Shown here one piece after another: positions 22,262-33,122 of a stretch of 64,000 bases of DNA. This stretch comes from Gentiana macrophylla. Taxonomy: Eukaryota > Streptophyta > Magnoliopsida > Gentianales > Gentianaceae. The position numbers were made by a program, and so were the translations under genes. Numbering within the stretch: the first letter of the stretch is position 1; each line of letters opens with the position of its first letter. The notes beneath the pieces are model-generated. The model had not been told where the DNA came from. It did no database searches and saw only the letters and a list, made by a program, of their open reading frames with translations. The DNA lies in the NCBI GenBank assembly GCA_026214975.1, contig CM047808.1:69280583-69344582 (forward strand). Reading direction: 5' to 3'.

Positions 22262-23775
22262 TTAGTCAATTTGAATCATTTCCAACTCAGTTCTCAACAT
22301 GCTAAATCTTTCACGACTAAGTGGTTTAGTGAAGATGTCAGCTAGTTGATCTTCAGTGGGTATGTATCTTAGAATAACATCTCCTTTTTCAACATGATCT
22401 CTGATAAAATGTGTCTCACATCAATATGCTTTGTTCTTGAGTGCAATACTGGATTTTCAGTAATGAATATTGCACTTGTGTTGTCACACATGATTGGAAT
22501 TGTCTTATCCTCCATTCCATAATCTCTACACTGTCTAATCCATCCACACCATTTGTGCACAACAACAAGCTTTCTTTGTTATATATTCTGCCTCAGCTGT
22601 TGATGTAGATATGGAGTTTTGCATTTTGCTAAACCATGAGACTAGTCTGGTGCCTAGCATTTGGCATGTTCTAGAGGTGCTTTTTCTATCTATTTTGCAT
22701 CCAGCATAGTCAGAGTCTGAATATGATATCAGCTTGAATCCTCCGTCTTTTGGATACCAAATTCCAACATTGATGGTGTTCTTCAGGTATTTGATTATTC
22801 TTTTAGCTGCTAGAAGATGTGATTCTTTTGGTTGAGCTTGAAATCTTACATATACTCCTACTACAAATGCTATGTCAGTCTGCTTGCAGTTAAGTAAAGT
22901 AGGGATCCAATGATTCCTCTATACATTTTCTGATCAACATCTTTTCGAGCTTCATCTTTTCCAAGAATGACTCATGCACACATTGGTGTGTCAGCTGTGC
23001 CGCTTGTGTCCATACCATACTTGTGTATTAAGTCTTTTGTGTACTTGGCTTGACTAATGAAGATACTATCCTTCATTTGCATCACTTGTAGACCAAGAAA
23101 ATAATTTAATTCTCCCATCATGCTCATCTGAACTTTGCTCTTCATTAGGTTTGCAAATTTCTCACACAACTTTTCATCCTCTGATCCAAAGATAATATCA
23201 TCGACGTAGATTTGTACTAGCATTCTTCTTGTTCCTTCCACTAAATTGAAGAGATTCTTATATATAGTTCCCTTGTTGAATCCATTTTTGATCAAGAATT
23301 GTGATAGTGTTTCATACCAAGCTCTAGGTGCCTGTTTGAGACCAGCCTTTTTGAGCTTGTATACTTTATCTTATTTTCCTTTGAGTTGAAAACCAGGAGG
23401 TTGTTCCACATATACTTCTTCTTATAATAGTCCATTCAGAAATGCACTCTTGACATCCATTTGATAGACTTTGAAGTCTTTATGTGCAGCAAAAGCTAGA
23501 AATAGTCTGATTGCTTCCAATCTTGCTACTGGCGCAAATGTCTCATCATAATCTTGGGAGTAACCTTTTGCAACTAGCCTTGCTTTGTTTCTGACAACGG
23601 TTCCTTGTTCATCCATCTTGTTTCTGAATACCCATTTTGTTCCAATGATGTTGGCTATGTCTGATCTGTCAACAAGTTCCCCAACTTCATTTCTTTCAAA
23701 TTCATTTAGTTCCTCTTGCATGGCTATAATCCAGTCTGCATCTTGAATTGCATCATCTAATGTCTTGGATTCCAC
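22262..23775 (-). pseudogene. E pol: reverse transcriptase and RNase H
   Basis: Copia RT in several frames. 23775-23422 carries [41 protein letters not shown] and [12 protein letters not shown]. 23295-22972 carries the catalytic box QIYVDDIIFGS and GELNYFLGLQV. RNase H follows in fragments ending with PIMCDNTSAIFITENPV and [10 protein letters not shown] (22560-22369). Several stops lie between 22972 and 22560. The order is IN before RT, as expected for copia. Confidence 0.85.
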
Positions 23776-24711
23776 TTATGATAGAAAGCATGTTAGCATA
23801 TGCTCCAGTTGTCTTCTAGTTTTAACTCCTGTGTGAATGTCTCCAATGACTTGATCTTCAGGATGATCTTTTAGCCAATTGAGGTCAGGTTGAAGTTGTT
23901 CTTCACTTGGTGCTTCTACACCTTCAGATTGTGCATGTGCTTCCAGTTCTGGTGCTTCTTCTGTTGTATTGTGATGTGGCTCATCTTGATTTTCAAAATG
24001 GTGATTCAGAATGGTAGCTGGTATGGTTGTATTTGTATATACTTCCCTTTGTGCAACTTCTTCTTCTTCATCTTGAAGACTTTCACCATTTGTGTTTGGT
24101 TCATCAAAGACTACATGTATTGATTCTTCAATCACCAATGTTATTTTGTTGAGTACTCTGAATGCTTTGCTGGTGTCTGAATATCCCATAAAGATTGCTT
24201 CAAAAGCCTTTTCATCAAAGGTATGCAACTGATTCCTGTTCAAAACAAAACATTTTGATCCAAACATATGCAAATATGAGATATTATGTTTTCTTCCATT
24301 CCATATTTCATATGGAGTCTTTCCATGATATTTGTTGATAATTGATATGTTCTGTGTATAGCATGATGTGTTTGATGCTTTAGACCAGAACCGCTTTGGT
24401 AGGCATGCTTCTGCAATCATTGTTCTGACTGCTTCTTTGAGAGTTCTGTTTCTTCTTTCTGGTACACCATTTTGTTGTGGAGTTCCTGCTGCAGATAATT
24501 GATGTAGTACTCCATTTTCTTCACAATAGGTTCTGATAACTTCATTTAGAAACTCTGTGCCTATGTGATCTGATCTTGATAATCTTTAGCTTTTTCTCAT
24601 TTTGAATCCTTCCTAGCAATTCTGGCAGCTTCTTGAGTGTCTCTTTCTTCTTGTTCATGAATATGGTCCAGGTGTATTTGGAGAAATCATCAACCACTAC
24701 TAGAGTGTATT
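23776..24711 (-). pseudogene. E pol: integrase, C-terminal part
   Basis: The core is read from the Athila A junction: YTLVVVDDFSKYTWTIF contains the first catalytic Asp. A frameshift follows near 24570. 24420-23776 carries EACLPKRFWSKASNTSCY, GKTPYEIWNGRKHNISYLH and FGSKCFVLN, the classic copia integrase end. A linker rich in Glu follows to the RT. The N-terminal zinc-binding part is on the other side of A, near 53848-54300. Confidence 0.8.
24707..24711. repeat. Target site duplication of Athila A, left copy
   Basis: GTATT immediately left of the A LTR. The identical pentamer follows the right LTR at 53848-53852. Confidence 0.9.
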
Positions 24712-26242
24712 TGTCATGGATTTTATTAATACAAAATAAACAAGTAATAAAACCGGTTAACCTCAAGTGCAAGGATCGTAGTAATAGAGGCTAATGCCGG
24801 GTCGATCTTACGGGAACTAGGCAATTTGTAAATCCTAGTTGTTGTTTTAACTAACTATGTCACGAACTATCTTTGAGCAAGTGAATTAATCTAGACAAAA
24901 AGTGCAGAAAATAAACTAGACAGAGGAGATTATCCAAGGCTAGGAAAGATACGGGTAACGGACTTATTAACTAAACTAAACTAAACTAATTGTAAAAAGG
25001 AAATTAACTAAGCAAAGTGAAACTCAAGTTGCAAGGATTTTAAATCAAATTATAAAAGGCAAACGAGGATTGATCCGCCTATCAACATGTATTGATCTCC
25101 TATCTCGATTATATGTGATATTTATCTAAGTTGTGATTCGCCTTACCTAAACATGAACCCTAATTCCTTAGGTAATTCATCTATTAACCTAGTATCTTCC
25201 AATGCTAGATTAACGCGTTTTAAGATCGAAGGTGTCAACTTTTACATTTAAATCTAGTGCTTAGACTTATTAACTTCCGTTATTATAAATCTAAGGACTA
25301 TTCTTATCTATGGTGATCTAAAGGCTTATCATGACTTCCATCAAACATAAACACATATCATACATGCAAATCTTCCGATGTAACGCATAATTAAGCGAGA
25401 CAAAACACAAATAAGAAACAACCTTAAATAAATAACTCACGGTATAATCGAAATACGAAATCAATCCAAGTTGATGGCTTCACAATTCTCGTTTGATCGA
25501 AGCTTTAGCTCTGGGCATCCTCAAAGAATACGTTTTTTGAAAAAAGAACATAAAAGCGCTTTAACTAATCTAATTTAAAGTTGCGAGAAAAGTGGAAGAA
25601 AAAGAGGTAAAGCGCAGCCTTAGCCGCCCTAGGGTTTAGGGTTTTAATAATGTCGAATTGTTATTCTTGTGTTGAGAAATAGGCGGTATTTATAGAAGAT
25701 TAAGTCGGTTCTGGGTTGAGTCGGGCGGACGGACGAGCGTTGATCAGTGGGCGCTCGTTCACCTCCTTGAACTCTCCTCAGACGCTCGTTGGGTCTCAGT
25801 TCAAACTCTCTGAATCACTTCTTAGCACCTTGGACGCTCGTTCAGGATTTCAGACGCTCGTTTGGTATGGACGGAGCATGGACGTTCGTTCAGCATGACT
25901 TGAATGCGATTTTTGCATGTTTATCTCTCTTTCCTTCTCTCATCTCGATCATTATCTCTTCCTTAAATCTTCATTGCTCGAAATTTATCCCTTTTGATCA
26001 TCATTTGAGCACAATAATCATACCTATAACACATGGAAAACATCGCAAACTGTAATAATATTCAAATAATCATAGTTTAACCATGAAATCACATAAATAT
26101 ATCGATATTGCGATTAAGCCGTCAAAAATACCGTTTGCTCAATATTTTAATATAAAGACCAATTATTATGCAAATTATACAATATAGAGGGAAAAACATC
26201 GTAAAATATATCCTTATAATTCATAGATTTTCACCCTTAACA
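24712..26242 (-). repeat. A 3' LTR (left)
   Basis: Plus-strand ends TGTCATGGA and CCCTTAACA; paired with 52314-53847. Compared with the right copy, many differences sit at CAG/CTG sites: AAAGCGCAG versus AAACTGCAG, GGCGGTA versus GGCAGGTA, and TTGATCAGTGGG versus TTCAGTCTGGTGG. It contains a TATA box and a dyad-motif array. Confidence 0.9.
25687..25892 (-). promoter_or_regulatory. A 3' LTR promoter: dyad array plus TATA box
   Basis: On the minus strand, five or six copies of a GGACGAGCGTCC/GAACGAGCGTCC-type motif (25723-25892) lie just upstream of TATAAATA (25687-25694, in TTCTATAAATACC). The nearest motif is about 30 bp from the TATA box. The right LTR carries the same at 53292-53500. Confidence 0.6.
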
Positions 26243-26255
26243 ACTCCCCCACACT
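26243..26255 (-). other. A polypurine tract
   Basis: AGTGTGGGGGAGT on the minus strand touches the LTR start TGTTAAGG. It is followed at 26261-26279 by a stem-loop (TTTGCTCG, 3-base loop, CGAGCAAA) that also occurs beside the PPT of element B. Confidence 0.8.
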
Positions 26256-27735
26256 TAGCTTTTGCTCGTCCCGAGCAAAACAAAACAAAAAATTAGGCTC
26301 AAGAAAGGAGAACAGGCATCTAGACAGATATGACATACATTCAATAACTTAGTGTTTCACCGGTGTGTGGTGTGCAGAGCCATAGAAAACTTCCACTAAA
26401 ACCAAACTTGAGAAACTCAAAGTAAAACTAGCTAATACCCCCTCGTAGAATAGCAATAAATGACACTCATAAGATGTACCCTACAAACGTGACATATCCC
26501 GAAAAAGATGATCGAATGAATCTAGGGCCTTTCTGGAATACTCAGAGGATAATCCCTACATCATATCTTTCAGCTTATACTGGGGATAAGATTAACGAAA
26601 ACTAAGCCTTATATATTCAGTTCATAACAAGATCTTAGTTGATTCGACTTATTCACTTTAAACACACATTAGGATAAGCCATTGCCCTCATAGTAGAATA
26701 GGACATTTCGAGATAATACCCTACCTTACTCCAATCATAAGACAGCTTTTCCTAACTGTCGTGAGCTTTTAGTCATCATAGTGGAATAGGACATACGTGG
26801 TATACCCTATCGCACTCAAATCATCGACTAGCTTTCGACACACACAATTAATTCACTATTAATTCAACTTTTTCATTTGACAATAGCTACGTTTTACTTA
26901 TCACATTCAAACCTTCAGATATTCACAGTATAACATACTCGGAACTGAATACAAACTATTATAAATCTCAAGATATATACGTAGCACTAAGCACATGACT
27001 TATAAGAAAATAAAAAATCACTAATCCAAAACGGGGTAATAACTTTATAAAATAGCTCATCGTTCACTATGGCTCGTGAAAAATAGCGTCAGGTGAAACA
27101 ACCAACTTATCAAACATATGAAATATCGCATAGATGACTATATAAAAAAATAACGAACTTCAAATTGAATTGCCTACTCAGGACCAAACAAAGACAAAAG
27201 TGTCGGAAAATTTTGAAAAATTACGCTCACTTTGCATAATAAAACATTCTAACAAACTTATATGCATAGGTAGAAATCGAACGATCCCCTCCCCCACACT
27301 TAAAAATTCAACATGTCCTCATGTTGTGCAGAAAGTAAAAATGTAAGAACTTAGCTGAATTCACGCGGAAAAACCGAGCCGTTGGTCAGGCTGGAGCATG
27401 TAAAGGCCAACGCTCGCAAAAAGCGTGGAGAAACGTCCCAAAACTAACTCAATCGGATCTCGACAAAAATTATTGCTGCAAAACTCGAGAAACAGAAAAC
27501 TCGGGGGACAACGGGGTACAATATGGCAATAGAGATAATAAATCAAAACAGAATGAAAAGAAAAGGGCATCGATAAATATGTCAACACAAGTCAAAGAAC
27601 GAGAAACTAGAAAGTACAAGAACCAGGAAAAGTAACCAAAAGTAAAGTAACAAAATGTATAGGTACAGCCAAATCGAATGAAATGTATCAAAAAGTGCAA
27701 CAACAATCCAGAAAGACAGATAGAAAAATAACAAC
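26256..27735 (-). other. A non-coding region between the 3' ORF and the PPT
   Basis: About 1.5 kb, AT-rich, with no supported gene. It contains the PPT-proximal stem-loop at 26261-26279. Pyrimidine-rich stretches read as open frames in several registers near 27360-27740, but without domains. Confidence 0.5.
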
Positions 27736-28105
27736 TCAAGGCAGCCCCGGGGTCGTCTCAGCAGCATCGGCAATAGCAGCATCAGCCGGAGCATCAACTA
27801 GAGAAGGATCTGAAGAAGGGACATCAGCTGTAGATGCAGTCGGTGTAGGGTCTGGCTGGGCAACAGGAGCAGCAGTGGTTGGCTCAGCATCTCTATCAGT
27901 AGGAACTCTCTCAGTCCTCGGATCCACTGGAGTCTCCTCATCATCAGACTCGGGCTTGTTGAGATGCCCTAGGGGGTTGCTCACGTAAAATTACACCTCG
28001 GTTGGGGTCTAAATTGGAGGGCACATCGTCCAACCGTTTACGTTTACCCGATTCAACAACCTTATCTTTACCAGGCCTCTGCTTAATAACCGCTTTCTTC
28101 CCCAT
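27736..28105 (-). pseudogene. A reduced 3' ORF
   Basis: Starts MGKKAVIKQRPGKDKVV at 28105, a basic N-terminus similar in style and position to MRDTKRKETEGKGKGKQPV of element B. After about 55 residues the frame shifts into a Pro/Ala/Thr-rich acidic tail (HLNKPESDDEETPVDPR to AAETTPGLP, stop at 27736). The large central domain present in B is missing, so this looks like an internal deletion retaining both ends. The intron-like leader upstream (a GTGAGT donor-like site near 28333, ATTTAG acceptor near 28111) is conserved in spirit with B. Function unknown. Confidence 0.5.
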
Positions 28106-28668
28106 ATCAACCTAAATGTCTAAACCAAACGATTCACAGCAACGAAGGTTACCCGTTTAACATCCAAAGCGGGGTTTCAAGCAAATCCAAACCACCAGCA
28201 TCAACAACACACCATCACCATCACCACACCACCACAGCAAAAGGGAAGAAGGAAAAAACAACAAAAACGAAAGGAAATCAACAATAGTTGATAATGCAAG
28301 GAAATGAGCCGACTCGAAAACCGTACTCACAAAAACGTGAATTAAAACGAGAAAAGTTGTATCAAGCATACCAAACACTATGAGGGGATGATGATCGAAC
28401 AGATTAGAAACCCAGAAACACCGAGATTGACCCCCAAAATCCGAGCTTTTGTCGAAATGGCCGCAATGAACAATCTCTGATTCCACAATTTGCGTTGATT
28501 GTTGGAGGAAATGGATTGGATAAATGAAAAGAAGGTGCAAAGACCGTTCTTTTGCAACAAGAATCGTTGAATTTGGTTCAGAAATGACGATTTTAGGGTA
28601 AAAGGGGAGAAGAGAGGCGGGTTGCGGTTTGAAAATTCTGAGAAGTGAGGGTTCATGCGTTGAAGGGC
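28106..28668 (-). other. Putative 5' leader of the A 3' ORF
   Basis: About 560 bp of pyrimidine-rich sequence from the internal TATA box to the ATG at 28105. It shares with B the segment TTGAAACCCCG...GGATGTTAAACGGG (B: TTGAAATCCCGG...GGACATTAATCGGG). A possible intron with donor GTGAGTACGG and acceptor ACATTTAG would end 6 bases before the ATG. A 302-residue open frame crossing this region has no domain and is not called. Confidence 0.4.
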
Positions 28669-28889
28669 TATATATAGACGCTGAATGGACGCTCGTCCAT
28701 CCTGACGGACGGGCGTTCACTTGGAAACTGCAGGAACTGGACGGGCGTCCATTATACCGGACGATCGTCCTGAGGGCAATTTTTGAAACAGGATTGGAGG
28801 GAGTCGTCCAGACGGGCGTCCAGAAACCTGGACGGGCGTCTGTAGAATAGAGGGTCAGACGGGCATCCATTATACCAGACGGTCGTCCA
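28669..28889 (-). promoter_or_regulatory. A internal promoter candidate: dyad array plus TATA box
   Basis: On the minus strand about eight GGACGGGCGTCC-type motifs (28687-28889) precede a TATATATAG box (28669-28677) by about 10 bp. The motif type and layout match the LTR promoter of the same element, although this region is not an LTR copy. It would drive the 3' ORF beginning at 28105. Predicted from layout only. Confidence 0.5.
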
Positions 28890-29047
28890 AGATAAAGAAA
28901 TGTCCAAATTTCATAAAATTCCATATAAACCAACTGAAAGCGAAAAAATGTTTTCTTTATTATTATTGATAATTTAAAATTCAAAAGTACAAACGGAAAT
29001 TCTACGAACATAAAAGAACTCGAAAATAGAACAACCGAATAAAACAA

Positions 29048-29093
29048 TGGGTTGCCTCCCACCAAGCGCTTTCATTTTACGTCGGGGCTCGAC
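29048..29093 (-). other. Conserved Athila/Tat box after the downstream ORF
   Basis: On the minus strand TCGAGCCCCGACGTAAAATG is followed by AAGCGCTTGGTGGGAGGCAA and CCCA. From memory, this GCGCTTGGTGGGAGGCAACCC-type box recurs at the same place in many plant Athila/Tat elements. It sits between the integrase-downstream ORF and the internal promoter array. Its role is not known to me. Confidence 0.55.
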
Positions 29094-29127
29094 GAAACAA
29101 ACCTAACTAACACTAGTCTGCATAAAT

Positions 29128-29345
29128 CACTACAACATAATAGGCCTTTGGCGACACTTTCTTTACGGCAGTTTGATAAATGTTGTAAATTTGCCGGCGT
29201 AAGTTACTAATTGCCATAAATTTATGGCGTTTTTGCGACATATTATTTTATGAAGCGAATTGCCGACATTTAACCGGCAATCATAGTTTATGTCACAAAT
29301 TCATGGCATTATTTGTGGCAGTTTAATGTTATGTCACATAGAATA
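29128..29345. repeat. CACTA left subterminal repeat region
   Basis: Multiple degenerate copies of GCGACA, ACGGCAGTTT, TTGCCGGC, ATGGCA and TGTCACA in both orientations. In CACTA elements such arrays are binding sites for the TNPA-type protein. Confidence 0.7.
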
Positions 29346-29899
29346 CGTCACTCTTACGGCACTTTGTATATATGTCAAAAATATTTGTGTCAACATCCTG
29401 GAATTAACATAATGCCCACTAAACGCCCAACATTTCTCAAATCACCACTTTATATGAACTGGAAAGAAAAAAAAACAATAGCTATGGTGTTTTGGTATAT
29501 ATTATGCAATAATAGACAATTAGACACTTTATCAAAATGCGCTATAAAATTAAAAATCATGTTATAAGAAATAAGGTTAAAGGTTTCGATGACTGTTTTT
29601 AATCTAAAATTGGAAAAAATGACAAGAAAAAAAGATAGTAGTTGAGAAGGACAAAAACGCGCTTATTATTATATGTATTACTACATGATTATGAATTATG
29701 TCTATTTCTCTTAAAATAAATAGTAAGTTAATAAATATTAAACGCAGTTAAAAAATTTCCAATCATGAATGCGTGTCAGAAAGAATACGTGTAGTGAACA
29801 CATGTAAGAATACGCGCGTTTTAAATCTTCTCAACCACTATCTTTTTTCATTCATCATTTTTCTCATTTTCATATCTTATTTTATCATTCCTACTCGCG

Positions 29900-29931
<32 letters not shown>

Positions 29932-30279
29932 TAAGACGACCAAAAATACCCTTTATAAGCCTCGTCGATAGGCTTTTTTTTTATGAATGTGGGTACTTGC
30001 GCATTTGTATAAATATAAAGGCCGGTTATAAAAGGGAAAGTAGAATGAGGGGAGGATCCACTTGAAATTTTGAAAAAACAAAAACAAAAAGAATAATTTT
30101 TAATTATCTATTAATTTACATTGTCCGACTCTTCTGTGAATAAAGCTTAAGTTTCTTGCTGGTGTAGGTGTATGTTTTGTTTTGCTATTTCTTAACAGGT
30201 GGCAGGTTCGAATCTTTGCAGGAACGGTTTTTTTGTAAATTATTACTTACTTTTTTTTATTTTTCCTTTATATCATCAA
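29346..30279. other. CACTA interior, left, no gene seen
   Basis: AT-rich sequence with a TA microsatellite at about 29898-29926 and several T runs. GGTTCGAATCT at 30203-30213 resembles a Pol III B box, but no tRNA or SINE body is recognisable. No coding frame is supported. Confidence 0.5.
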
Positions 30280-30966
30280 ATTAAGTCTAATCATAATTTG
30301 TTCCAAAAAAAAGTCTAATCATAAATTTTATTTTTATTTTGGTCCCATTGTTTTTTATTTTTACGTTATACCATCAAAGTCCCAATTTGTGTTGGTTTTG
30401 ATAATCTAATCATAAATTTTAACTCCACAATAACAAACTCTATTTTTACCTATCATTAACTTTTTTCTTTTACTTTGCCTCTAATTTTTTTGTTTACTTT
30501 ATACAATGTAAATACAATCATAAAATTTAAATACCATAAAAACAAACTCCAATTTTTCACTTTATAAAATCTATATATAATCATAAAATTTAAACACAAA
30601 AAAAAAAAACCTTACATATAAATCCAATATAATAAAATATAAAACACAACAAAACAAACTCTAATATGTATTTAAACAATAAAAAGACAAATTCATTACA
30701 TGCTAGTGATTAGATTTATAATCTTTTACCTTATATTATCTAAATCTAATGATAAAATTTTAAAAACCACAAAAACAAACTCCAATTTCTTTTTCTACCA
30801 TACACCGTGTAACTCTTTATTTTTTCTTTCTTTCTTTTTACGTTATACCGTATAAATCGAGCTAAGTAAAATGATCACCTGAAAAATAAATTTTTTTTAC
30901 CTTATACCTCCTAAATCTAAACATTAAACATTAAACACCACATAAATAAAATTAGACAAAATTTAC
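30280..30966. repeat. Degenerate tandem repeat in the CACTA
   Basis: A unit of about 70-170 bp recurs: AATCTAATCATAAAATTTAA followed by ACCACAAAAACAAACTCCAA and a T-rich stretch ending TTTTTACGTTATACC. Copies begin near 30285, 30312, 30402, 30505, 30570, 30735 and 30905. Length variation and substitutions indicate old decay. Confidence 0.6.
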
Positions 30967-30974
30967 TACATGTT

Positions 30975-31636
30975 GCGCTATTAAACGAATAGAGGAGCTT
31001 GCGAACAAACTCGTGTTCAAATCGTTAGTGTTCGTGATAATCTGTTTGTTTAGCTTAACAAACCAACTTTGAACAAGATTTTAACCTCGTTTCTTGAACG
31101 AATGAACACGAGTTTACTCGCGAATATTCAATTATGTTCATCAAATTGCATATATAGGTAAATCAACGTACAATATGACCATGTCACATAAGATGATAAG
31201 TCATCTATGAATAAAATAGATACTATAGACTAATTCTATGGAATAATTATAAAGTTTACTAATGCTTTTGATACTAATTGTTTGAATATTGAATTGTACT
31301 TGTTATTTATATATTTTGACCGGTTTTTAATACCATAACGAGTCAAACTCGAGCTGAGCTTGAGCTGGAAAGAAGTTGTATGATTAACTAGCCAAACTCG
31401 AACACAAACACGAATAAGTTTTCTGTATGAACGAACCAAACTTGAATATATATCTTTTGTTCGTTTTGGAAGCAAATGGTTGCGAACAAGCTTGTGCCCT
31501 AACGAACCAAGTTTGAACATATTTTTTGGTTCAAATATTGAACGAACGATAACGAACAAGTTCATGATCTGTCTAAACGAACACAAACTTGAACAATAGG
31601 TAATCAACTCGGCTCTGTTCGGCTCATTAACAACTC
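30975..31636. mobile_element. hAT-like MITE (662 bp)
   Basis: Flanked by identical 8-bp TACATGTT at 30967-30974 and 31637-31644, the duplication size of hAT elements. Ends are imperfect inverted repeats (GCGCTATTAAACGAAT versus GAGTTGTTAATGAGCC when complemented). The body is full of GTTCG/CGAAC-rich repeats such as AACGAACAAGTTCATGA. No transposase. Confidence 0.65.
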
Positions 31637-31689
31637 TACATGTTAATGACTAGATGTATATTATCTTTTGATTAATTAAATTATTTAGT

Positions 31690-31696
31690 ATCGGAA

Positions 31697-31778
<82 letters not shown>
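31690..31778. repeat. TA dinucleotide microsatellite
   Basis: An almost pure (TA)n run of about 80 bp. Its length should be treated with caution because such runs are error-prone. Confidence 0.9.
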
Positions 31779-31779
<1 letters not shown>

Positions 31780-33122
31780 AAAAGTGAGAACTAAGACCAC
31801 CTCATAATTATTTCATGTGTCCGCCACTTAGTGGATTGTTGATGAGTTGTTAGCGCGTGTTCAATAGACGCGATAAAAACTACTTTGCCTTTATTATGAC
31901 TGAACGCGCATCGTGTTACTCGTGAGCTATTTGTACTCGACTTGTATAGGAATTTGACTAGATTAATTTATCTTTTTCAGTTCGAGCTCAAGCGTGCAAC
32001 TCACATAGTTAACCGAGCTTGTTTCGAGGTTCAAAATGACAACACGTTTTCACACAAATAATAAAACATGCTTTTACACCGTTAATAATAATGTAAGACC
32101 GAGTGATAGATACGAATTTAATTATATATCATCAATGATGTAAAAAATTATGTTTTATCAATTTGATTTTACTGTTTTATACTATGACACATCATTTCTT
32201 TGACTTTATATAAAATCTATATGGAACTCTAATATAAATAAATAATGTATAAGTGTCATGTATAAGTAATGTACCCATATTTTTACAATATAAATAACTT
32301 TTTTTTTTTTTTTTGTTTACATACAATATAAATTACTAATGCGGAATTTTTTTGATATAGTATACGATATACATGTTCTCAAAAAAAAGATTTATTTGTT
32401 TTCTCCTAAAACCTATAACCTATCCACATCCTCAACTCTACTTGTAACTTCCCCCAAATTTTCTCCAACGATTGCGGGCTCTTCTCCTTCCATATTTATC
32501 AACTGTTTCATCGGAATTACTGGAGGAATGGGAAAAGAAATCATAACAAATTCATCCTTCTTGTGTTTTCGGAAGAAGGAAGTCGGGACTACGATCAACG
32601 GTTTCTCACAACTATTCGTGAGGTAATTCTTCCCTTTTAATTTTCATATGAGTCGGCCATGTAGGAGAAATTAGGGTTCATCTCTAGATTGATCGCTGAT
32701 GGCGTTTAATTCTTTATATTTTTTTTAGTGATATAGAAATTATATAATTCGTGTAGGAAAATTATATGTATATGTCGAAGGGATCATGACCATCTCTTAG
32801 AAACTAGAAGTACATTGGATTTGCAATCATATATCTTCTTAATATATATGTGTATATATATTACATCCACGCACATATTGTATTGTACACAAAATCAAGG
32901 AGTAAAGTCAAAATTGGGTTCATTGGTGGACCAACTGGGAGGGTGGATGGCTACATATGTTCTATATTATGATTATATATATTGGGTAGCAAACTAGCAA
33001 TCGTTGTAATTCGGAAAAAAGGTGCAAAGTGATGTACCGGGTACATGAAGCAAGGAAAAACTGTATAAGCATACAAGTAATTTTCATTATGTGTTAAAGA
33101 TAAGAAACAACTTGATTAGTTA
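31779..33122. other. CACTA interior, central, no confident gene
   Basis: Contains a stretch around 32410-32630 that looks less AT-rich and open on both strands for about 60-95 codons, but with no recognised domain. It could be an exon of the putative small gene or a captured fragment. The rest is AT-rich. Confidence 0.4.

Noticed and set aside
28157..29065. 302-residue minus-strand open frame
   Set aside because: It crosses the dyad array, the TATA box and the pyrimidine-rich leader of element A, with no domain. Best explained as an open stretch in regulatory sequence.
26256..29127. Possible host gene in the A 3' region
   Set aside because: The region is bounded by the A PPT and by the A ORF, with element-specific motifs throughout; no host-like exon structure with domains.
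30165..30235. tRNA or SINE candidate (GGTTCGAATCT B-box-like)
   Set aside because: No A box at the right distance and no cloverleaf; flanking sequence is AT-rich CACTA interior.
31690..31778. TA run as replication origin or cruciform element
   Set aside because: A simple microsatellite; nothing else supports an origin.
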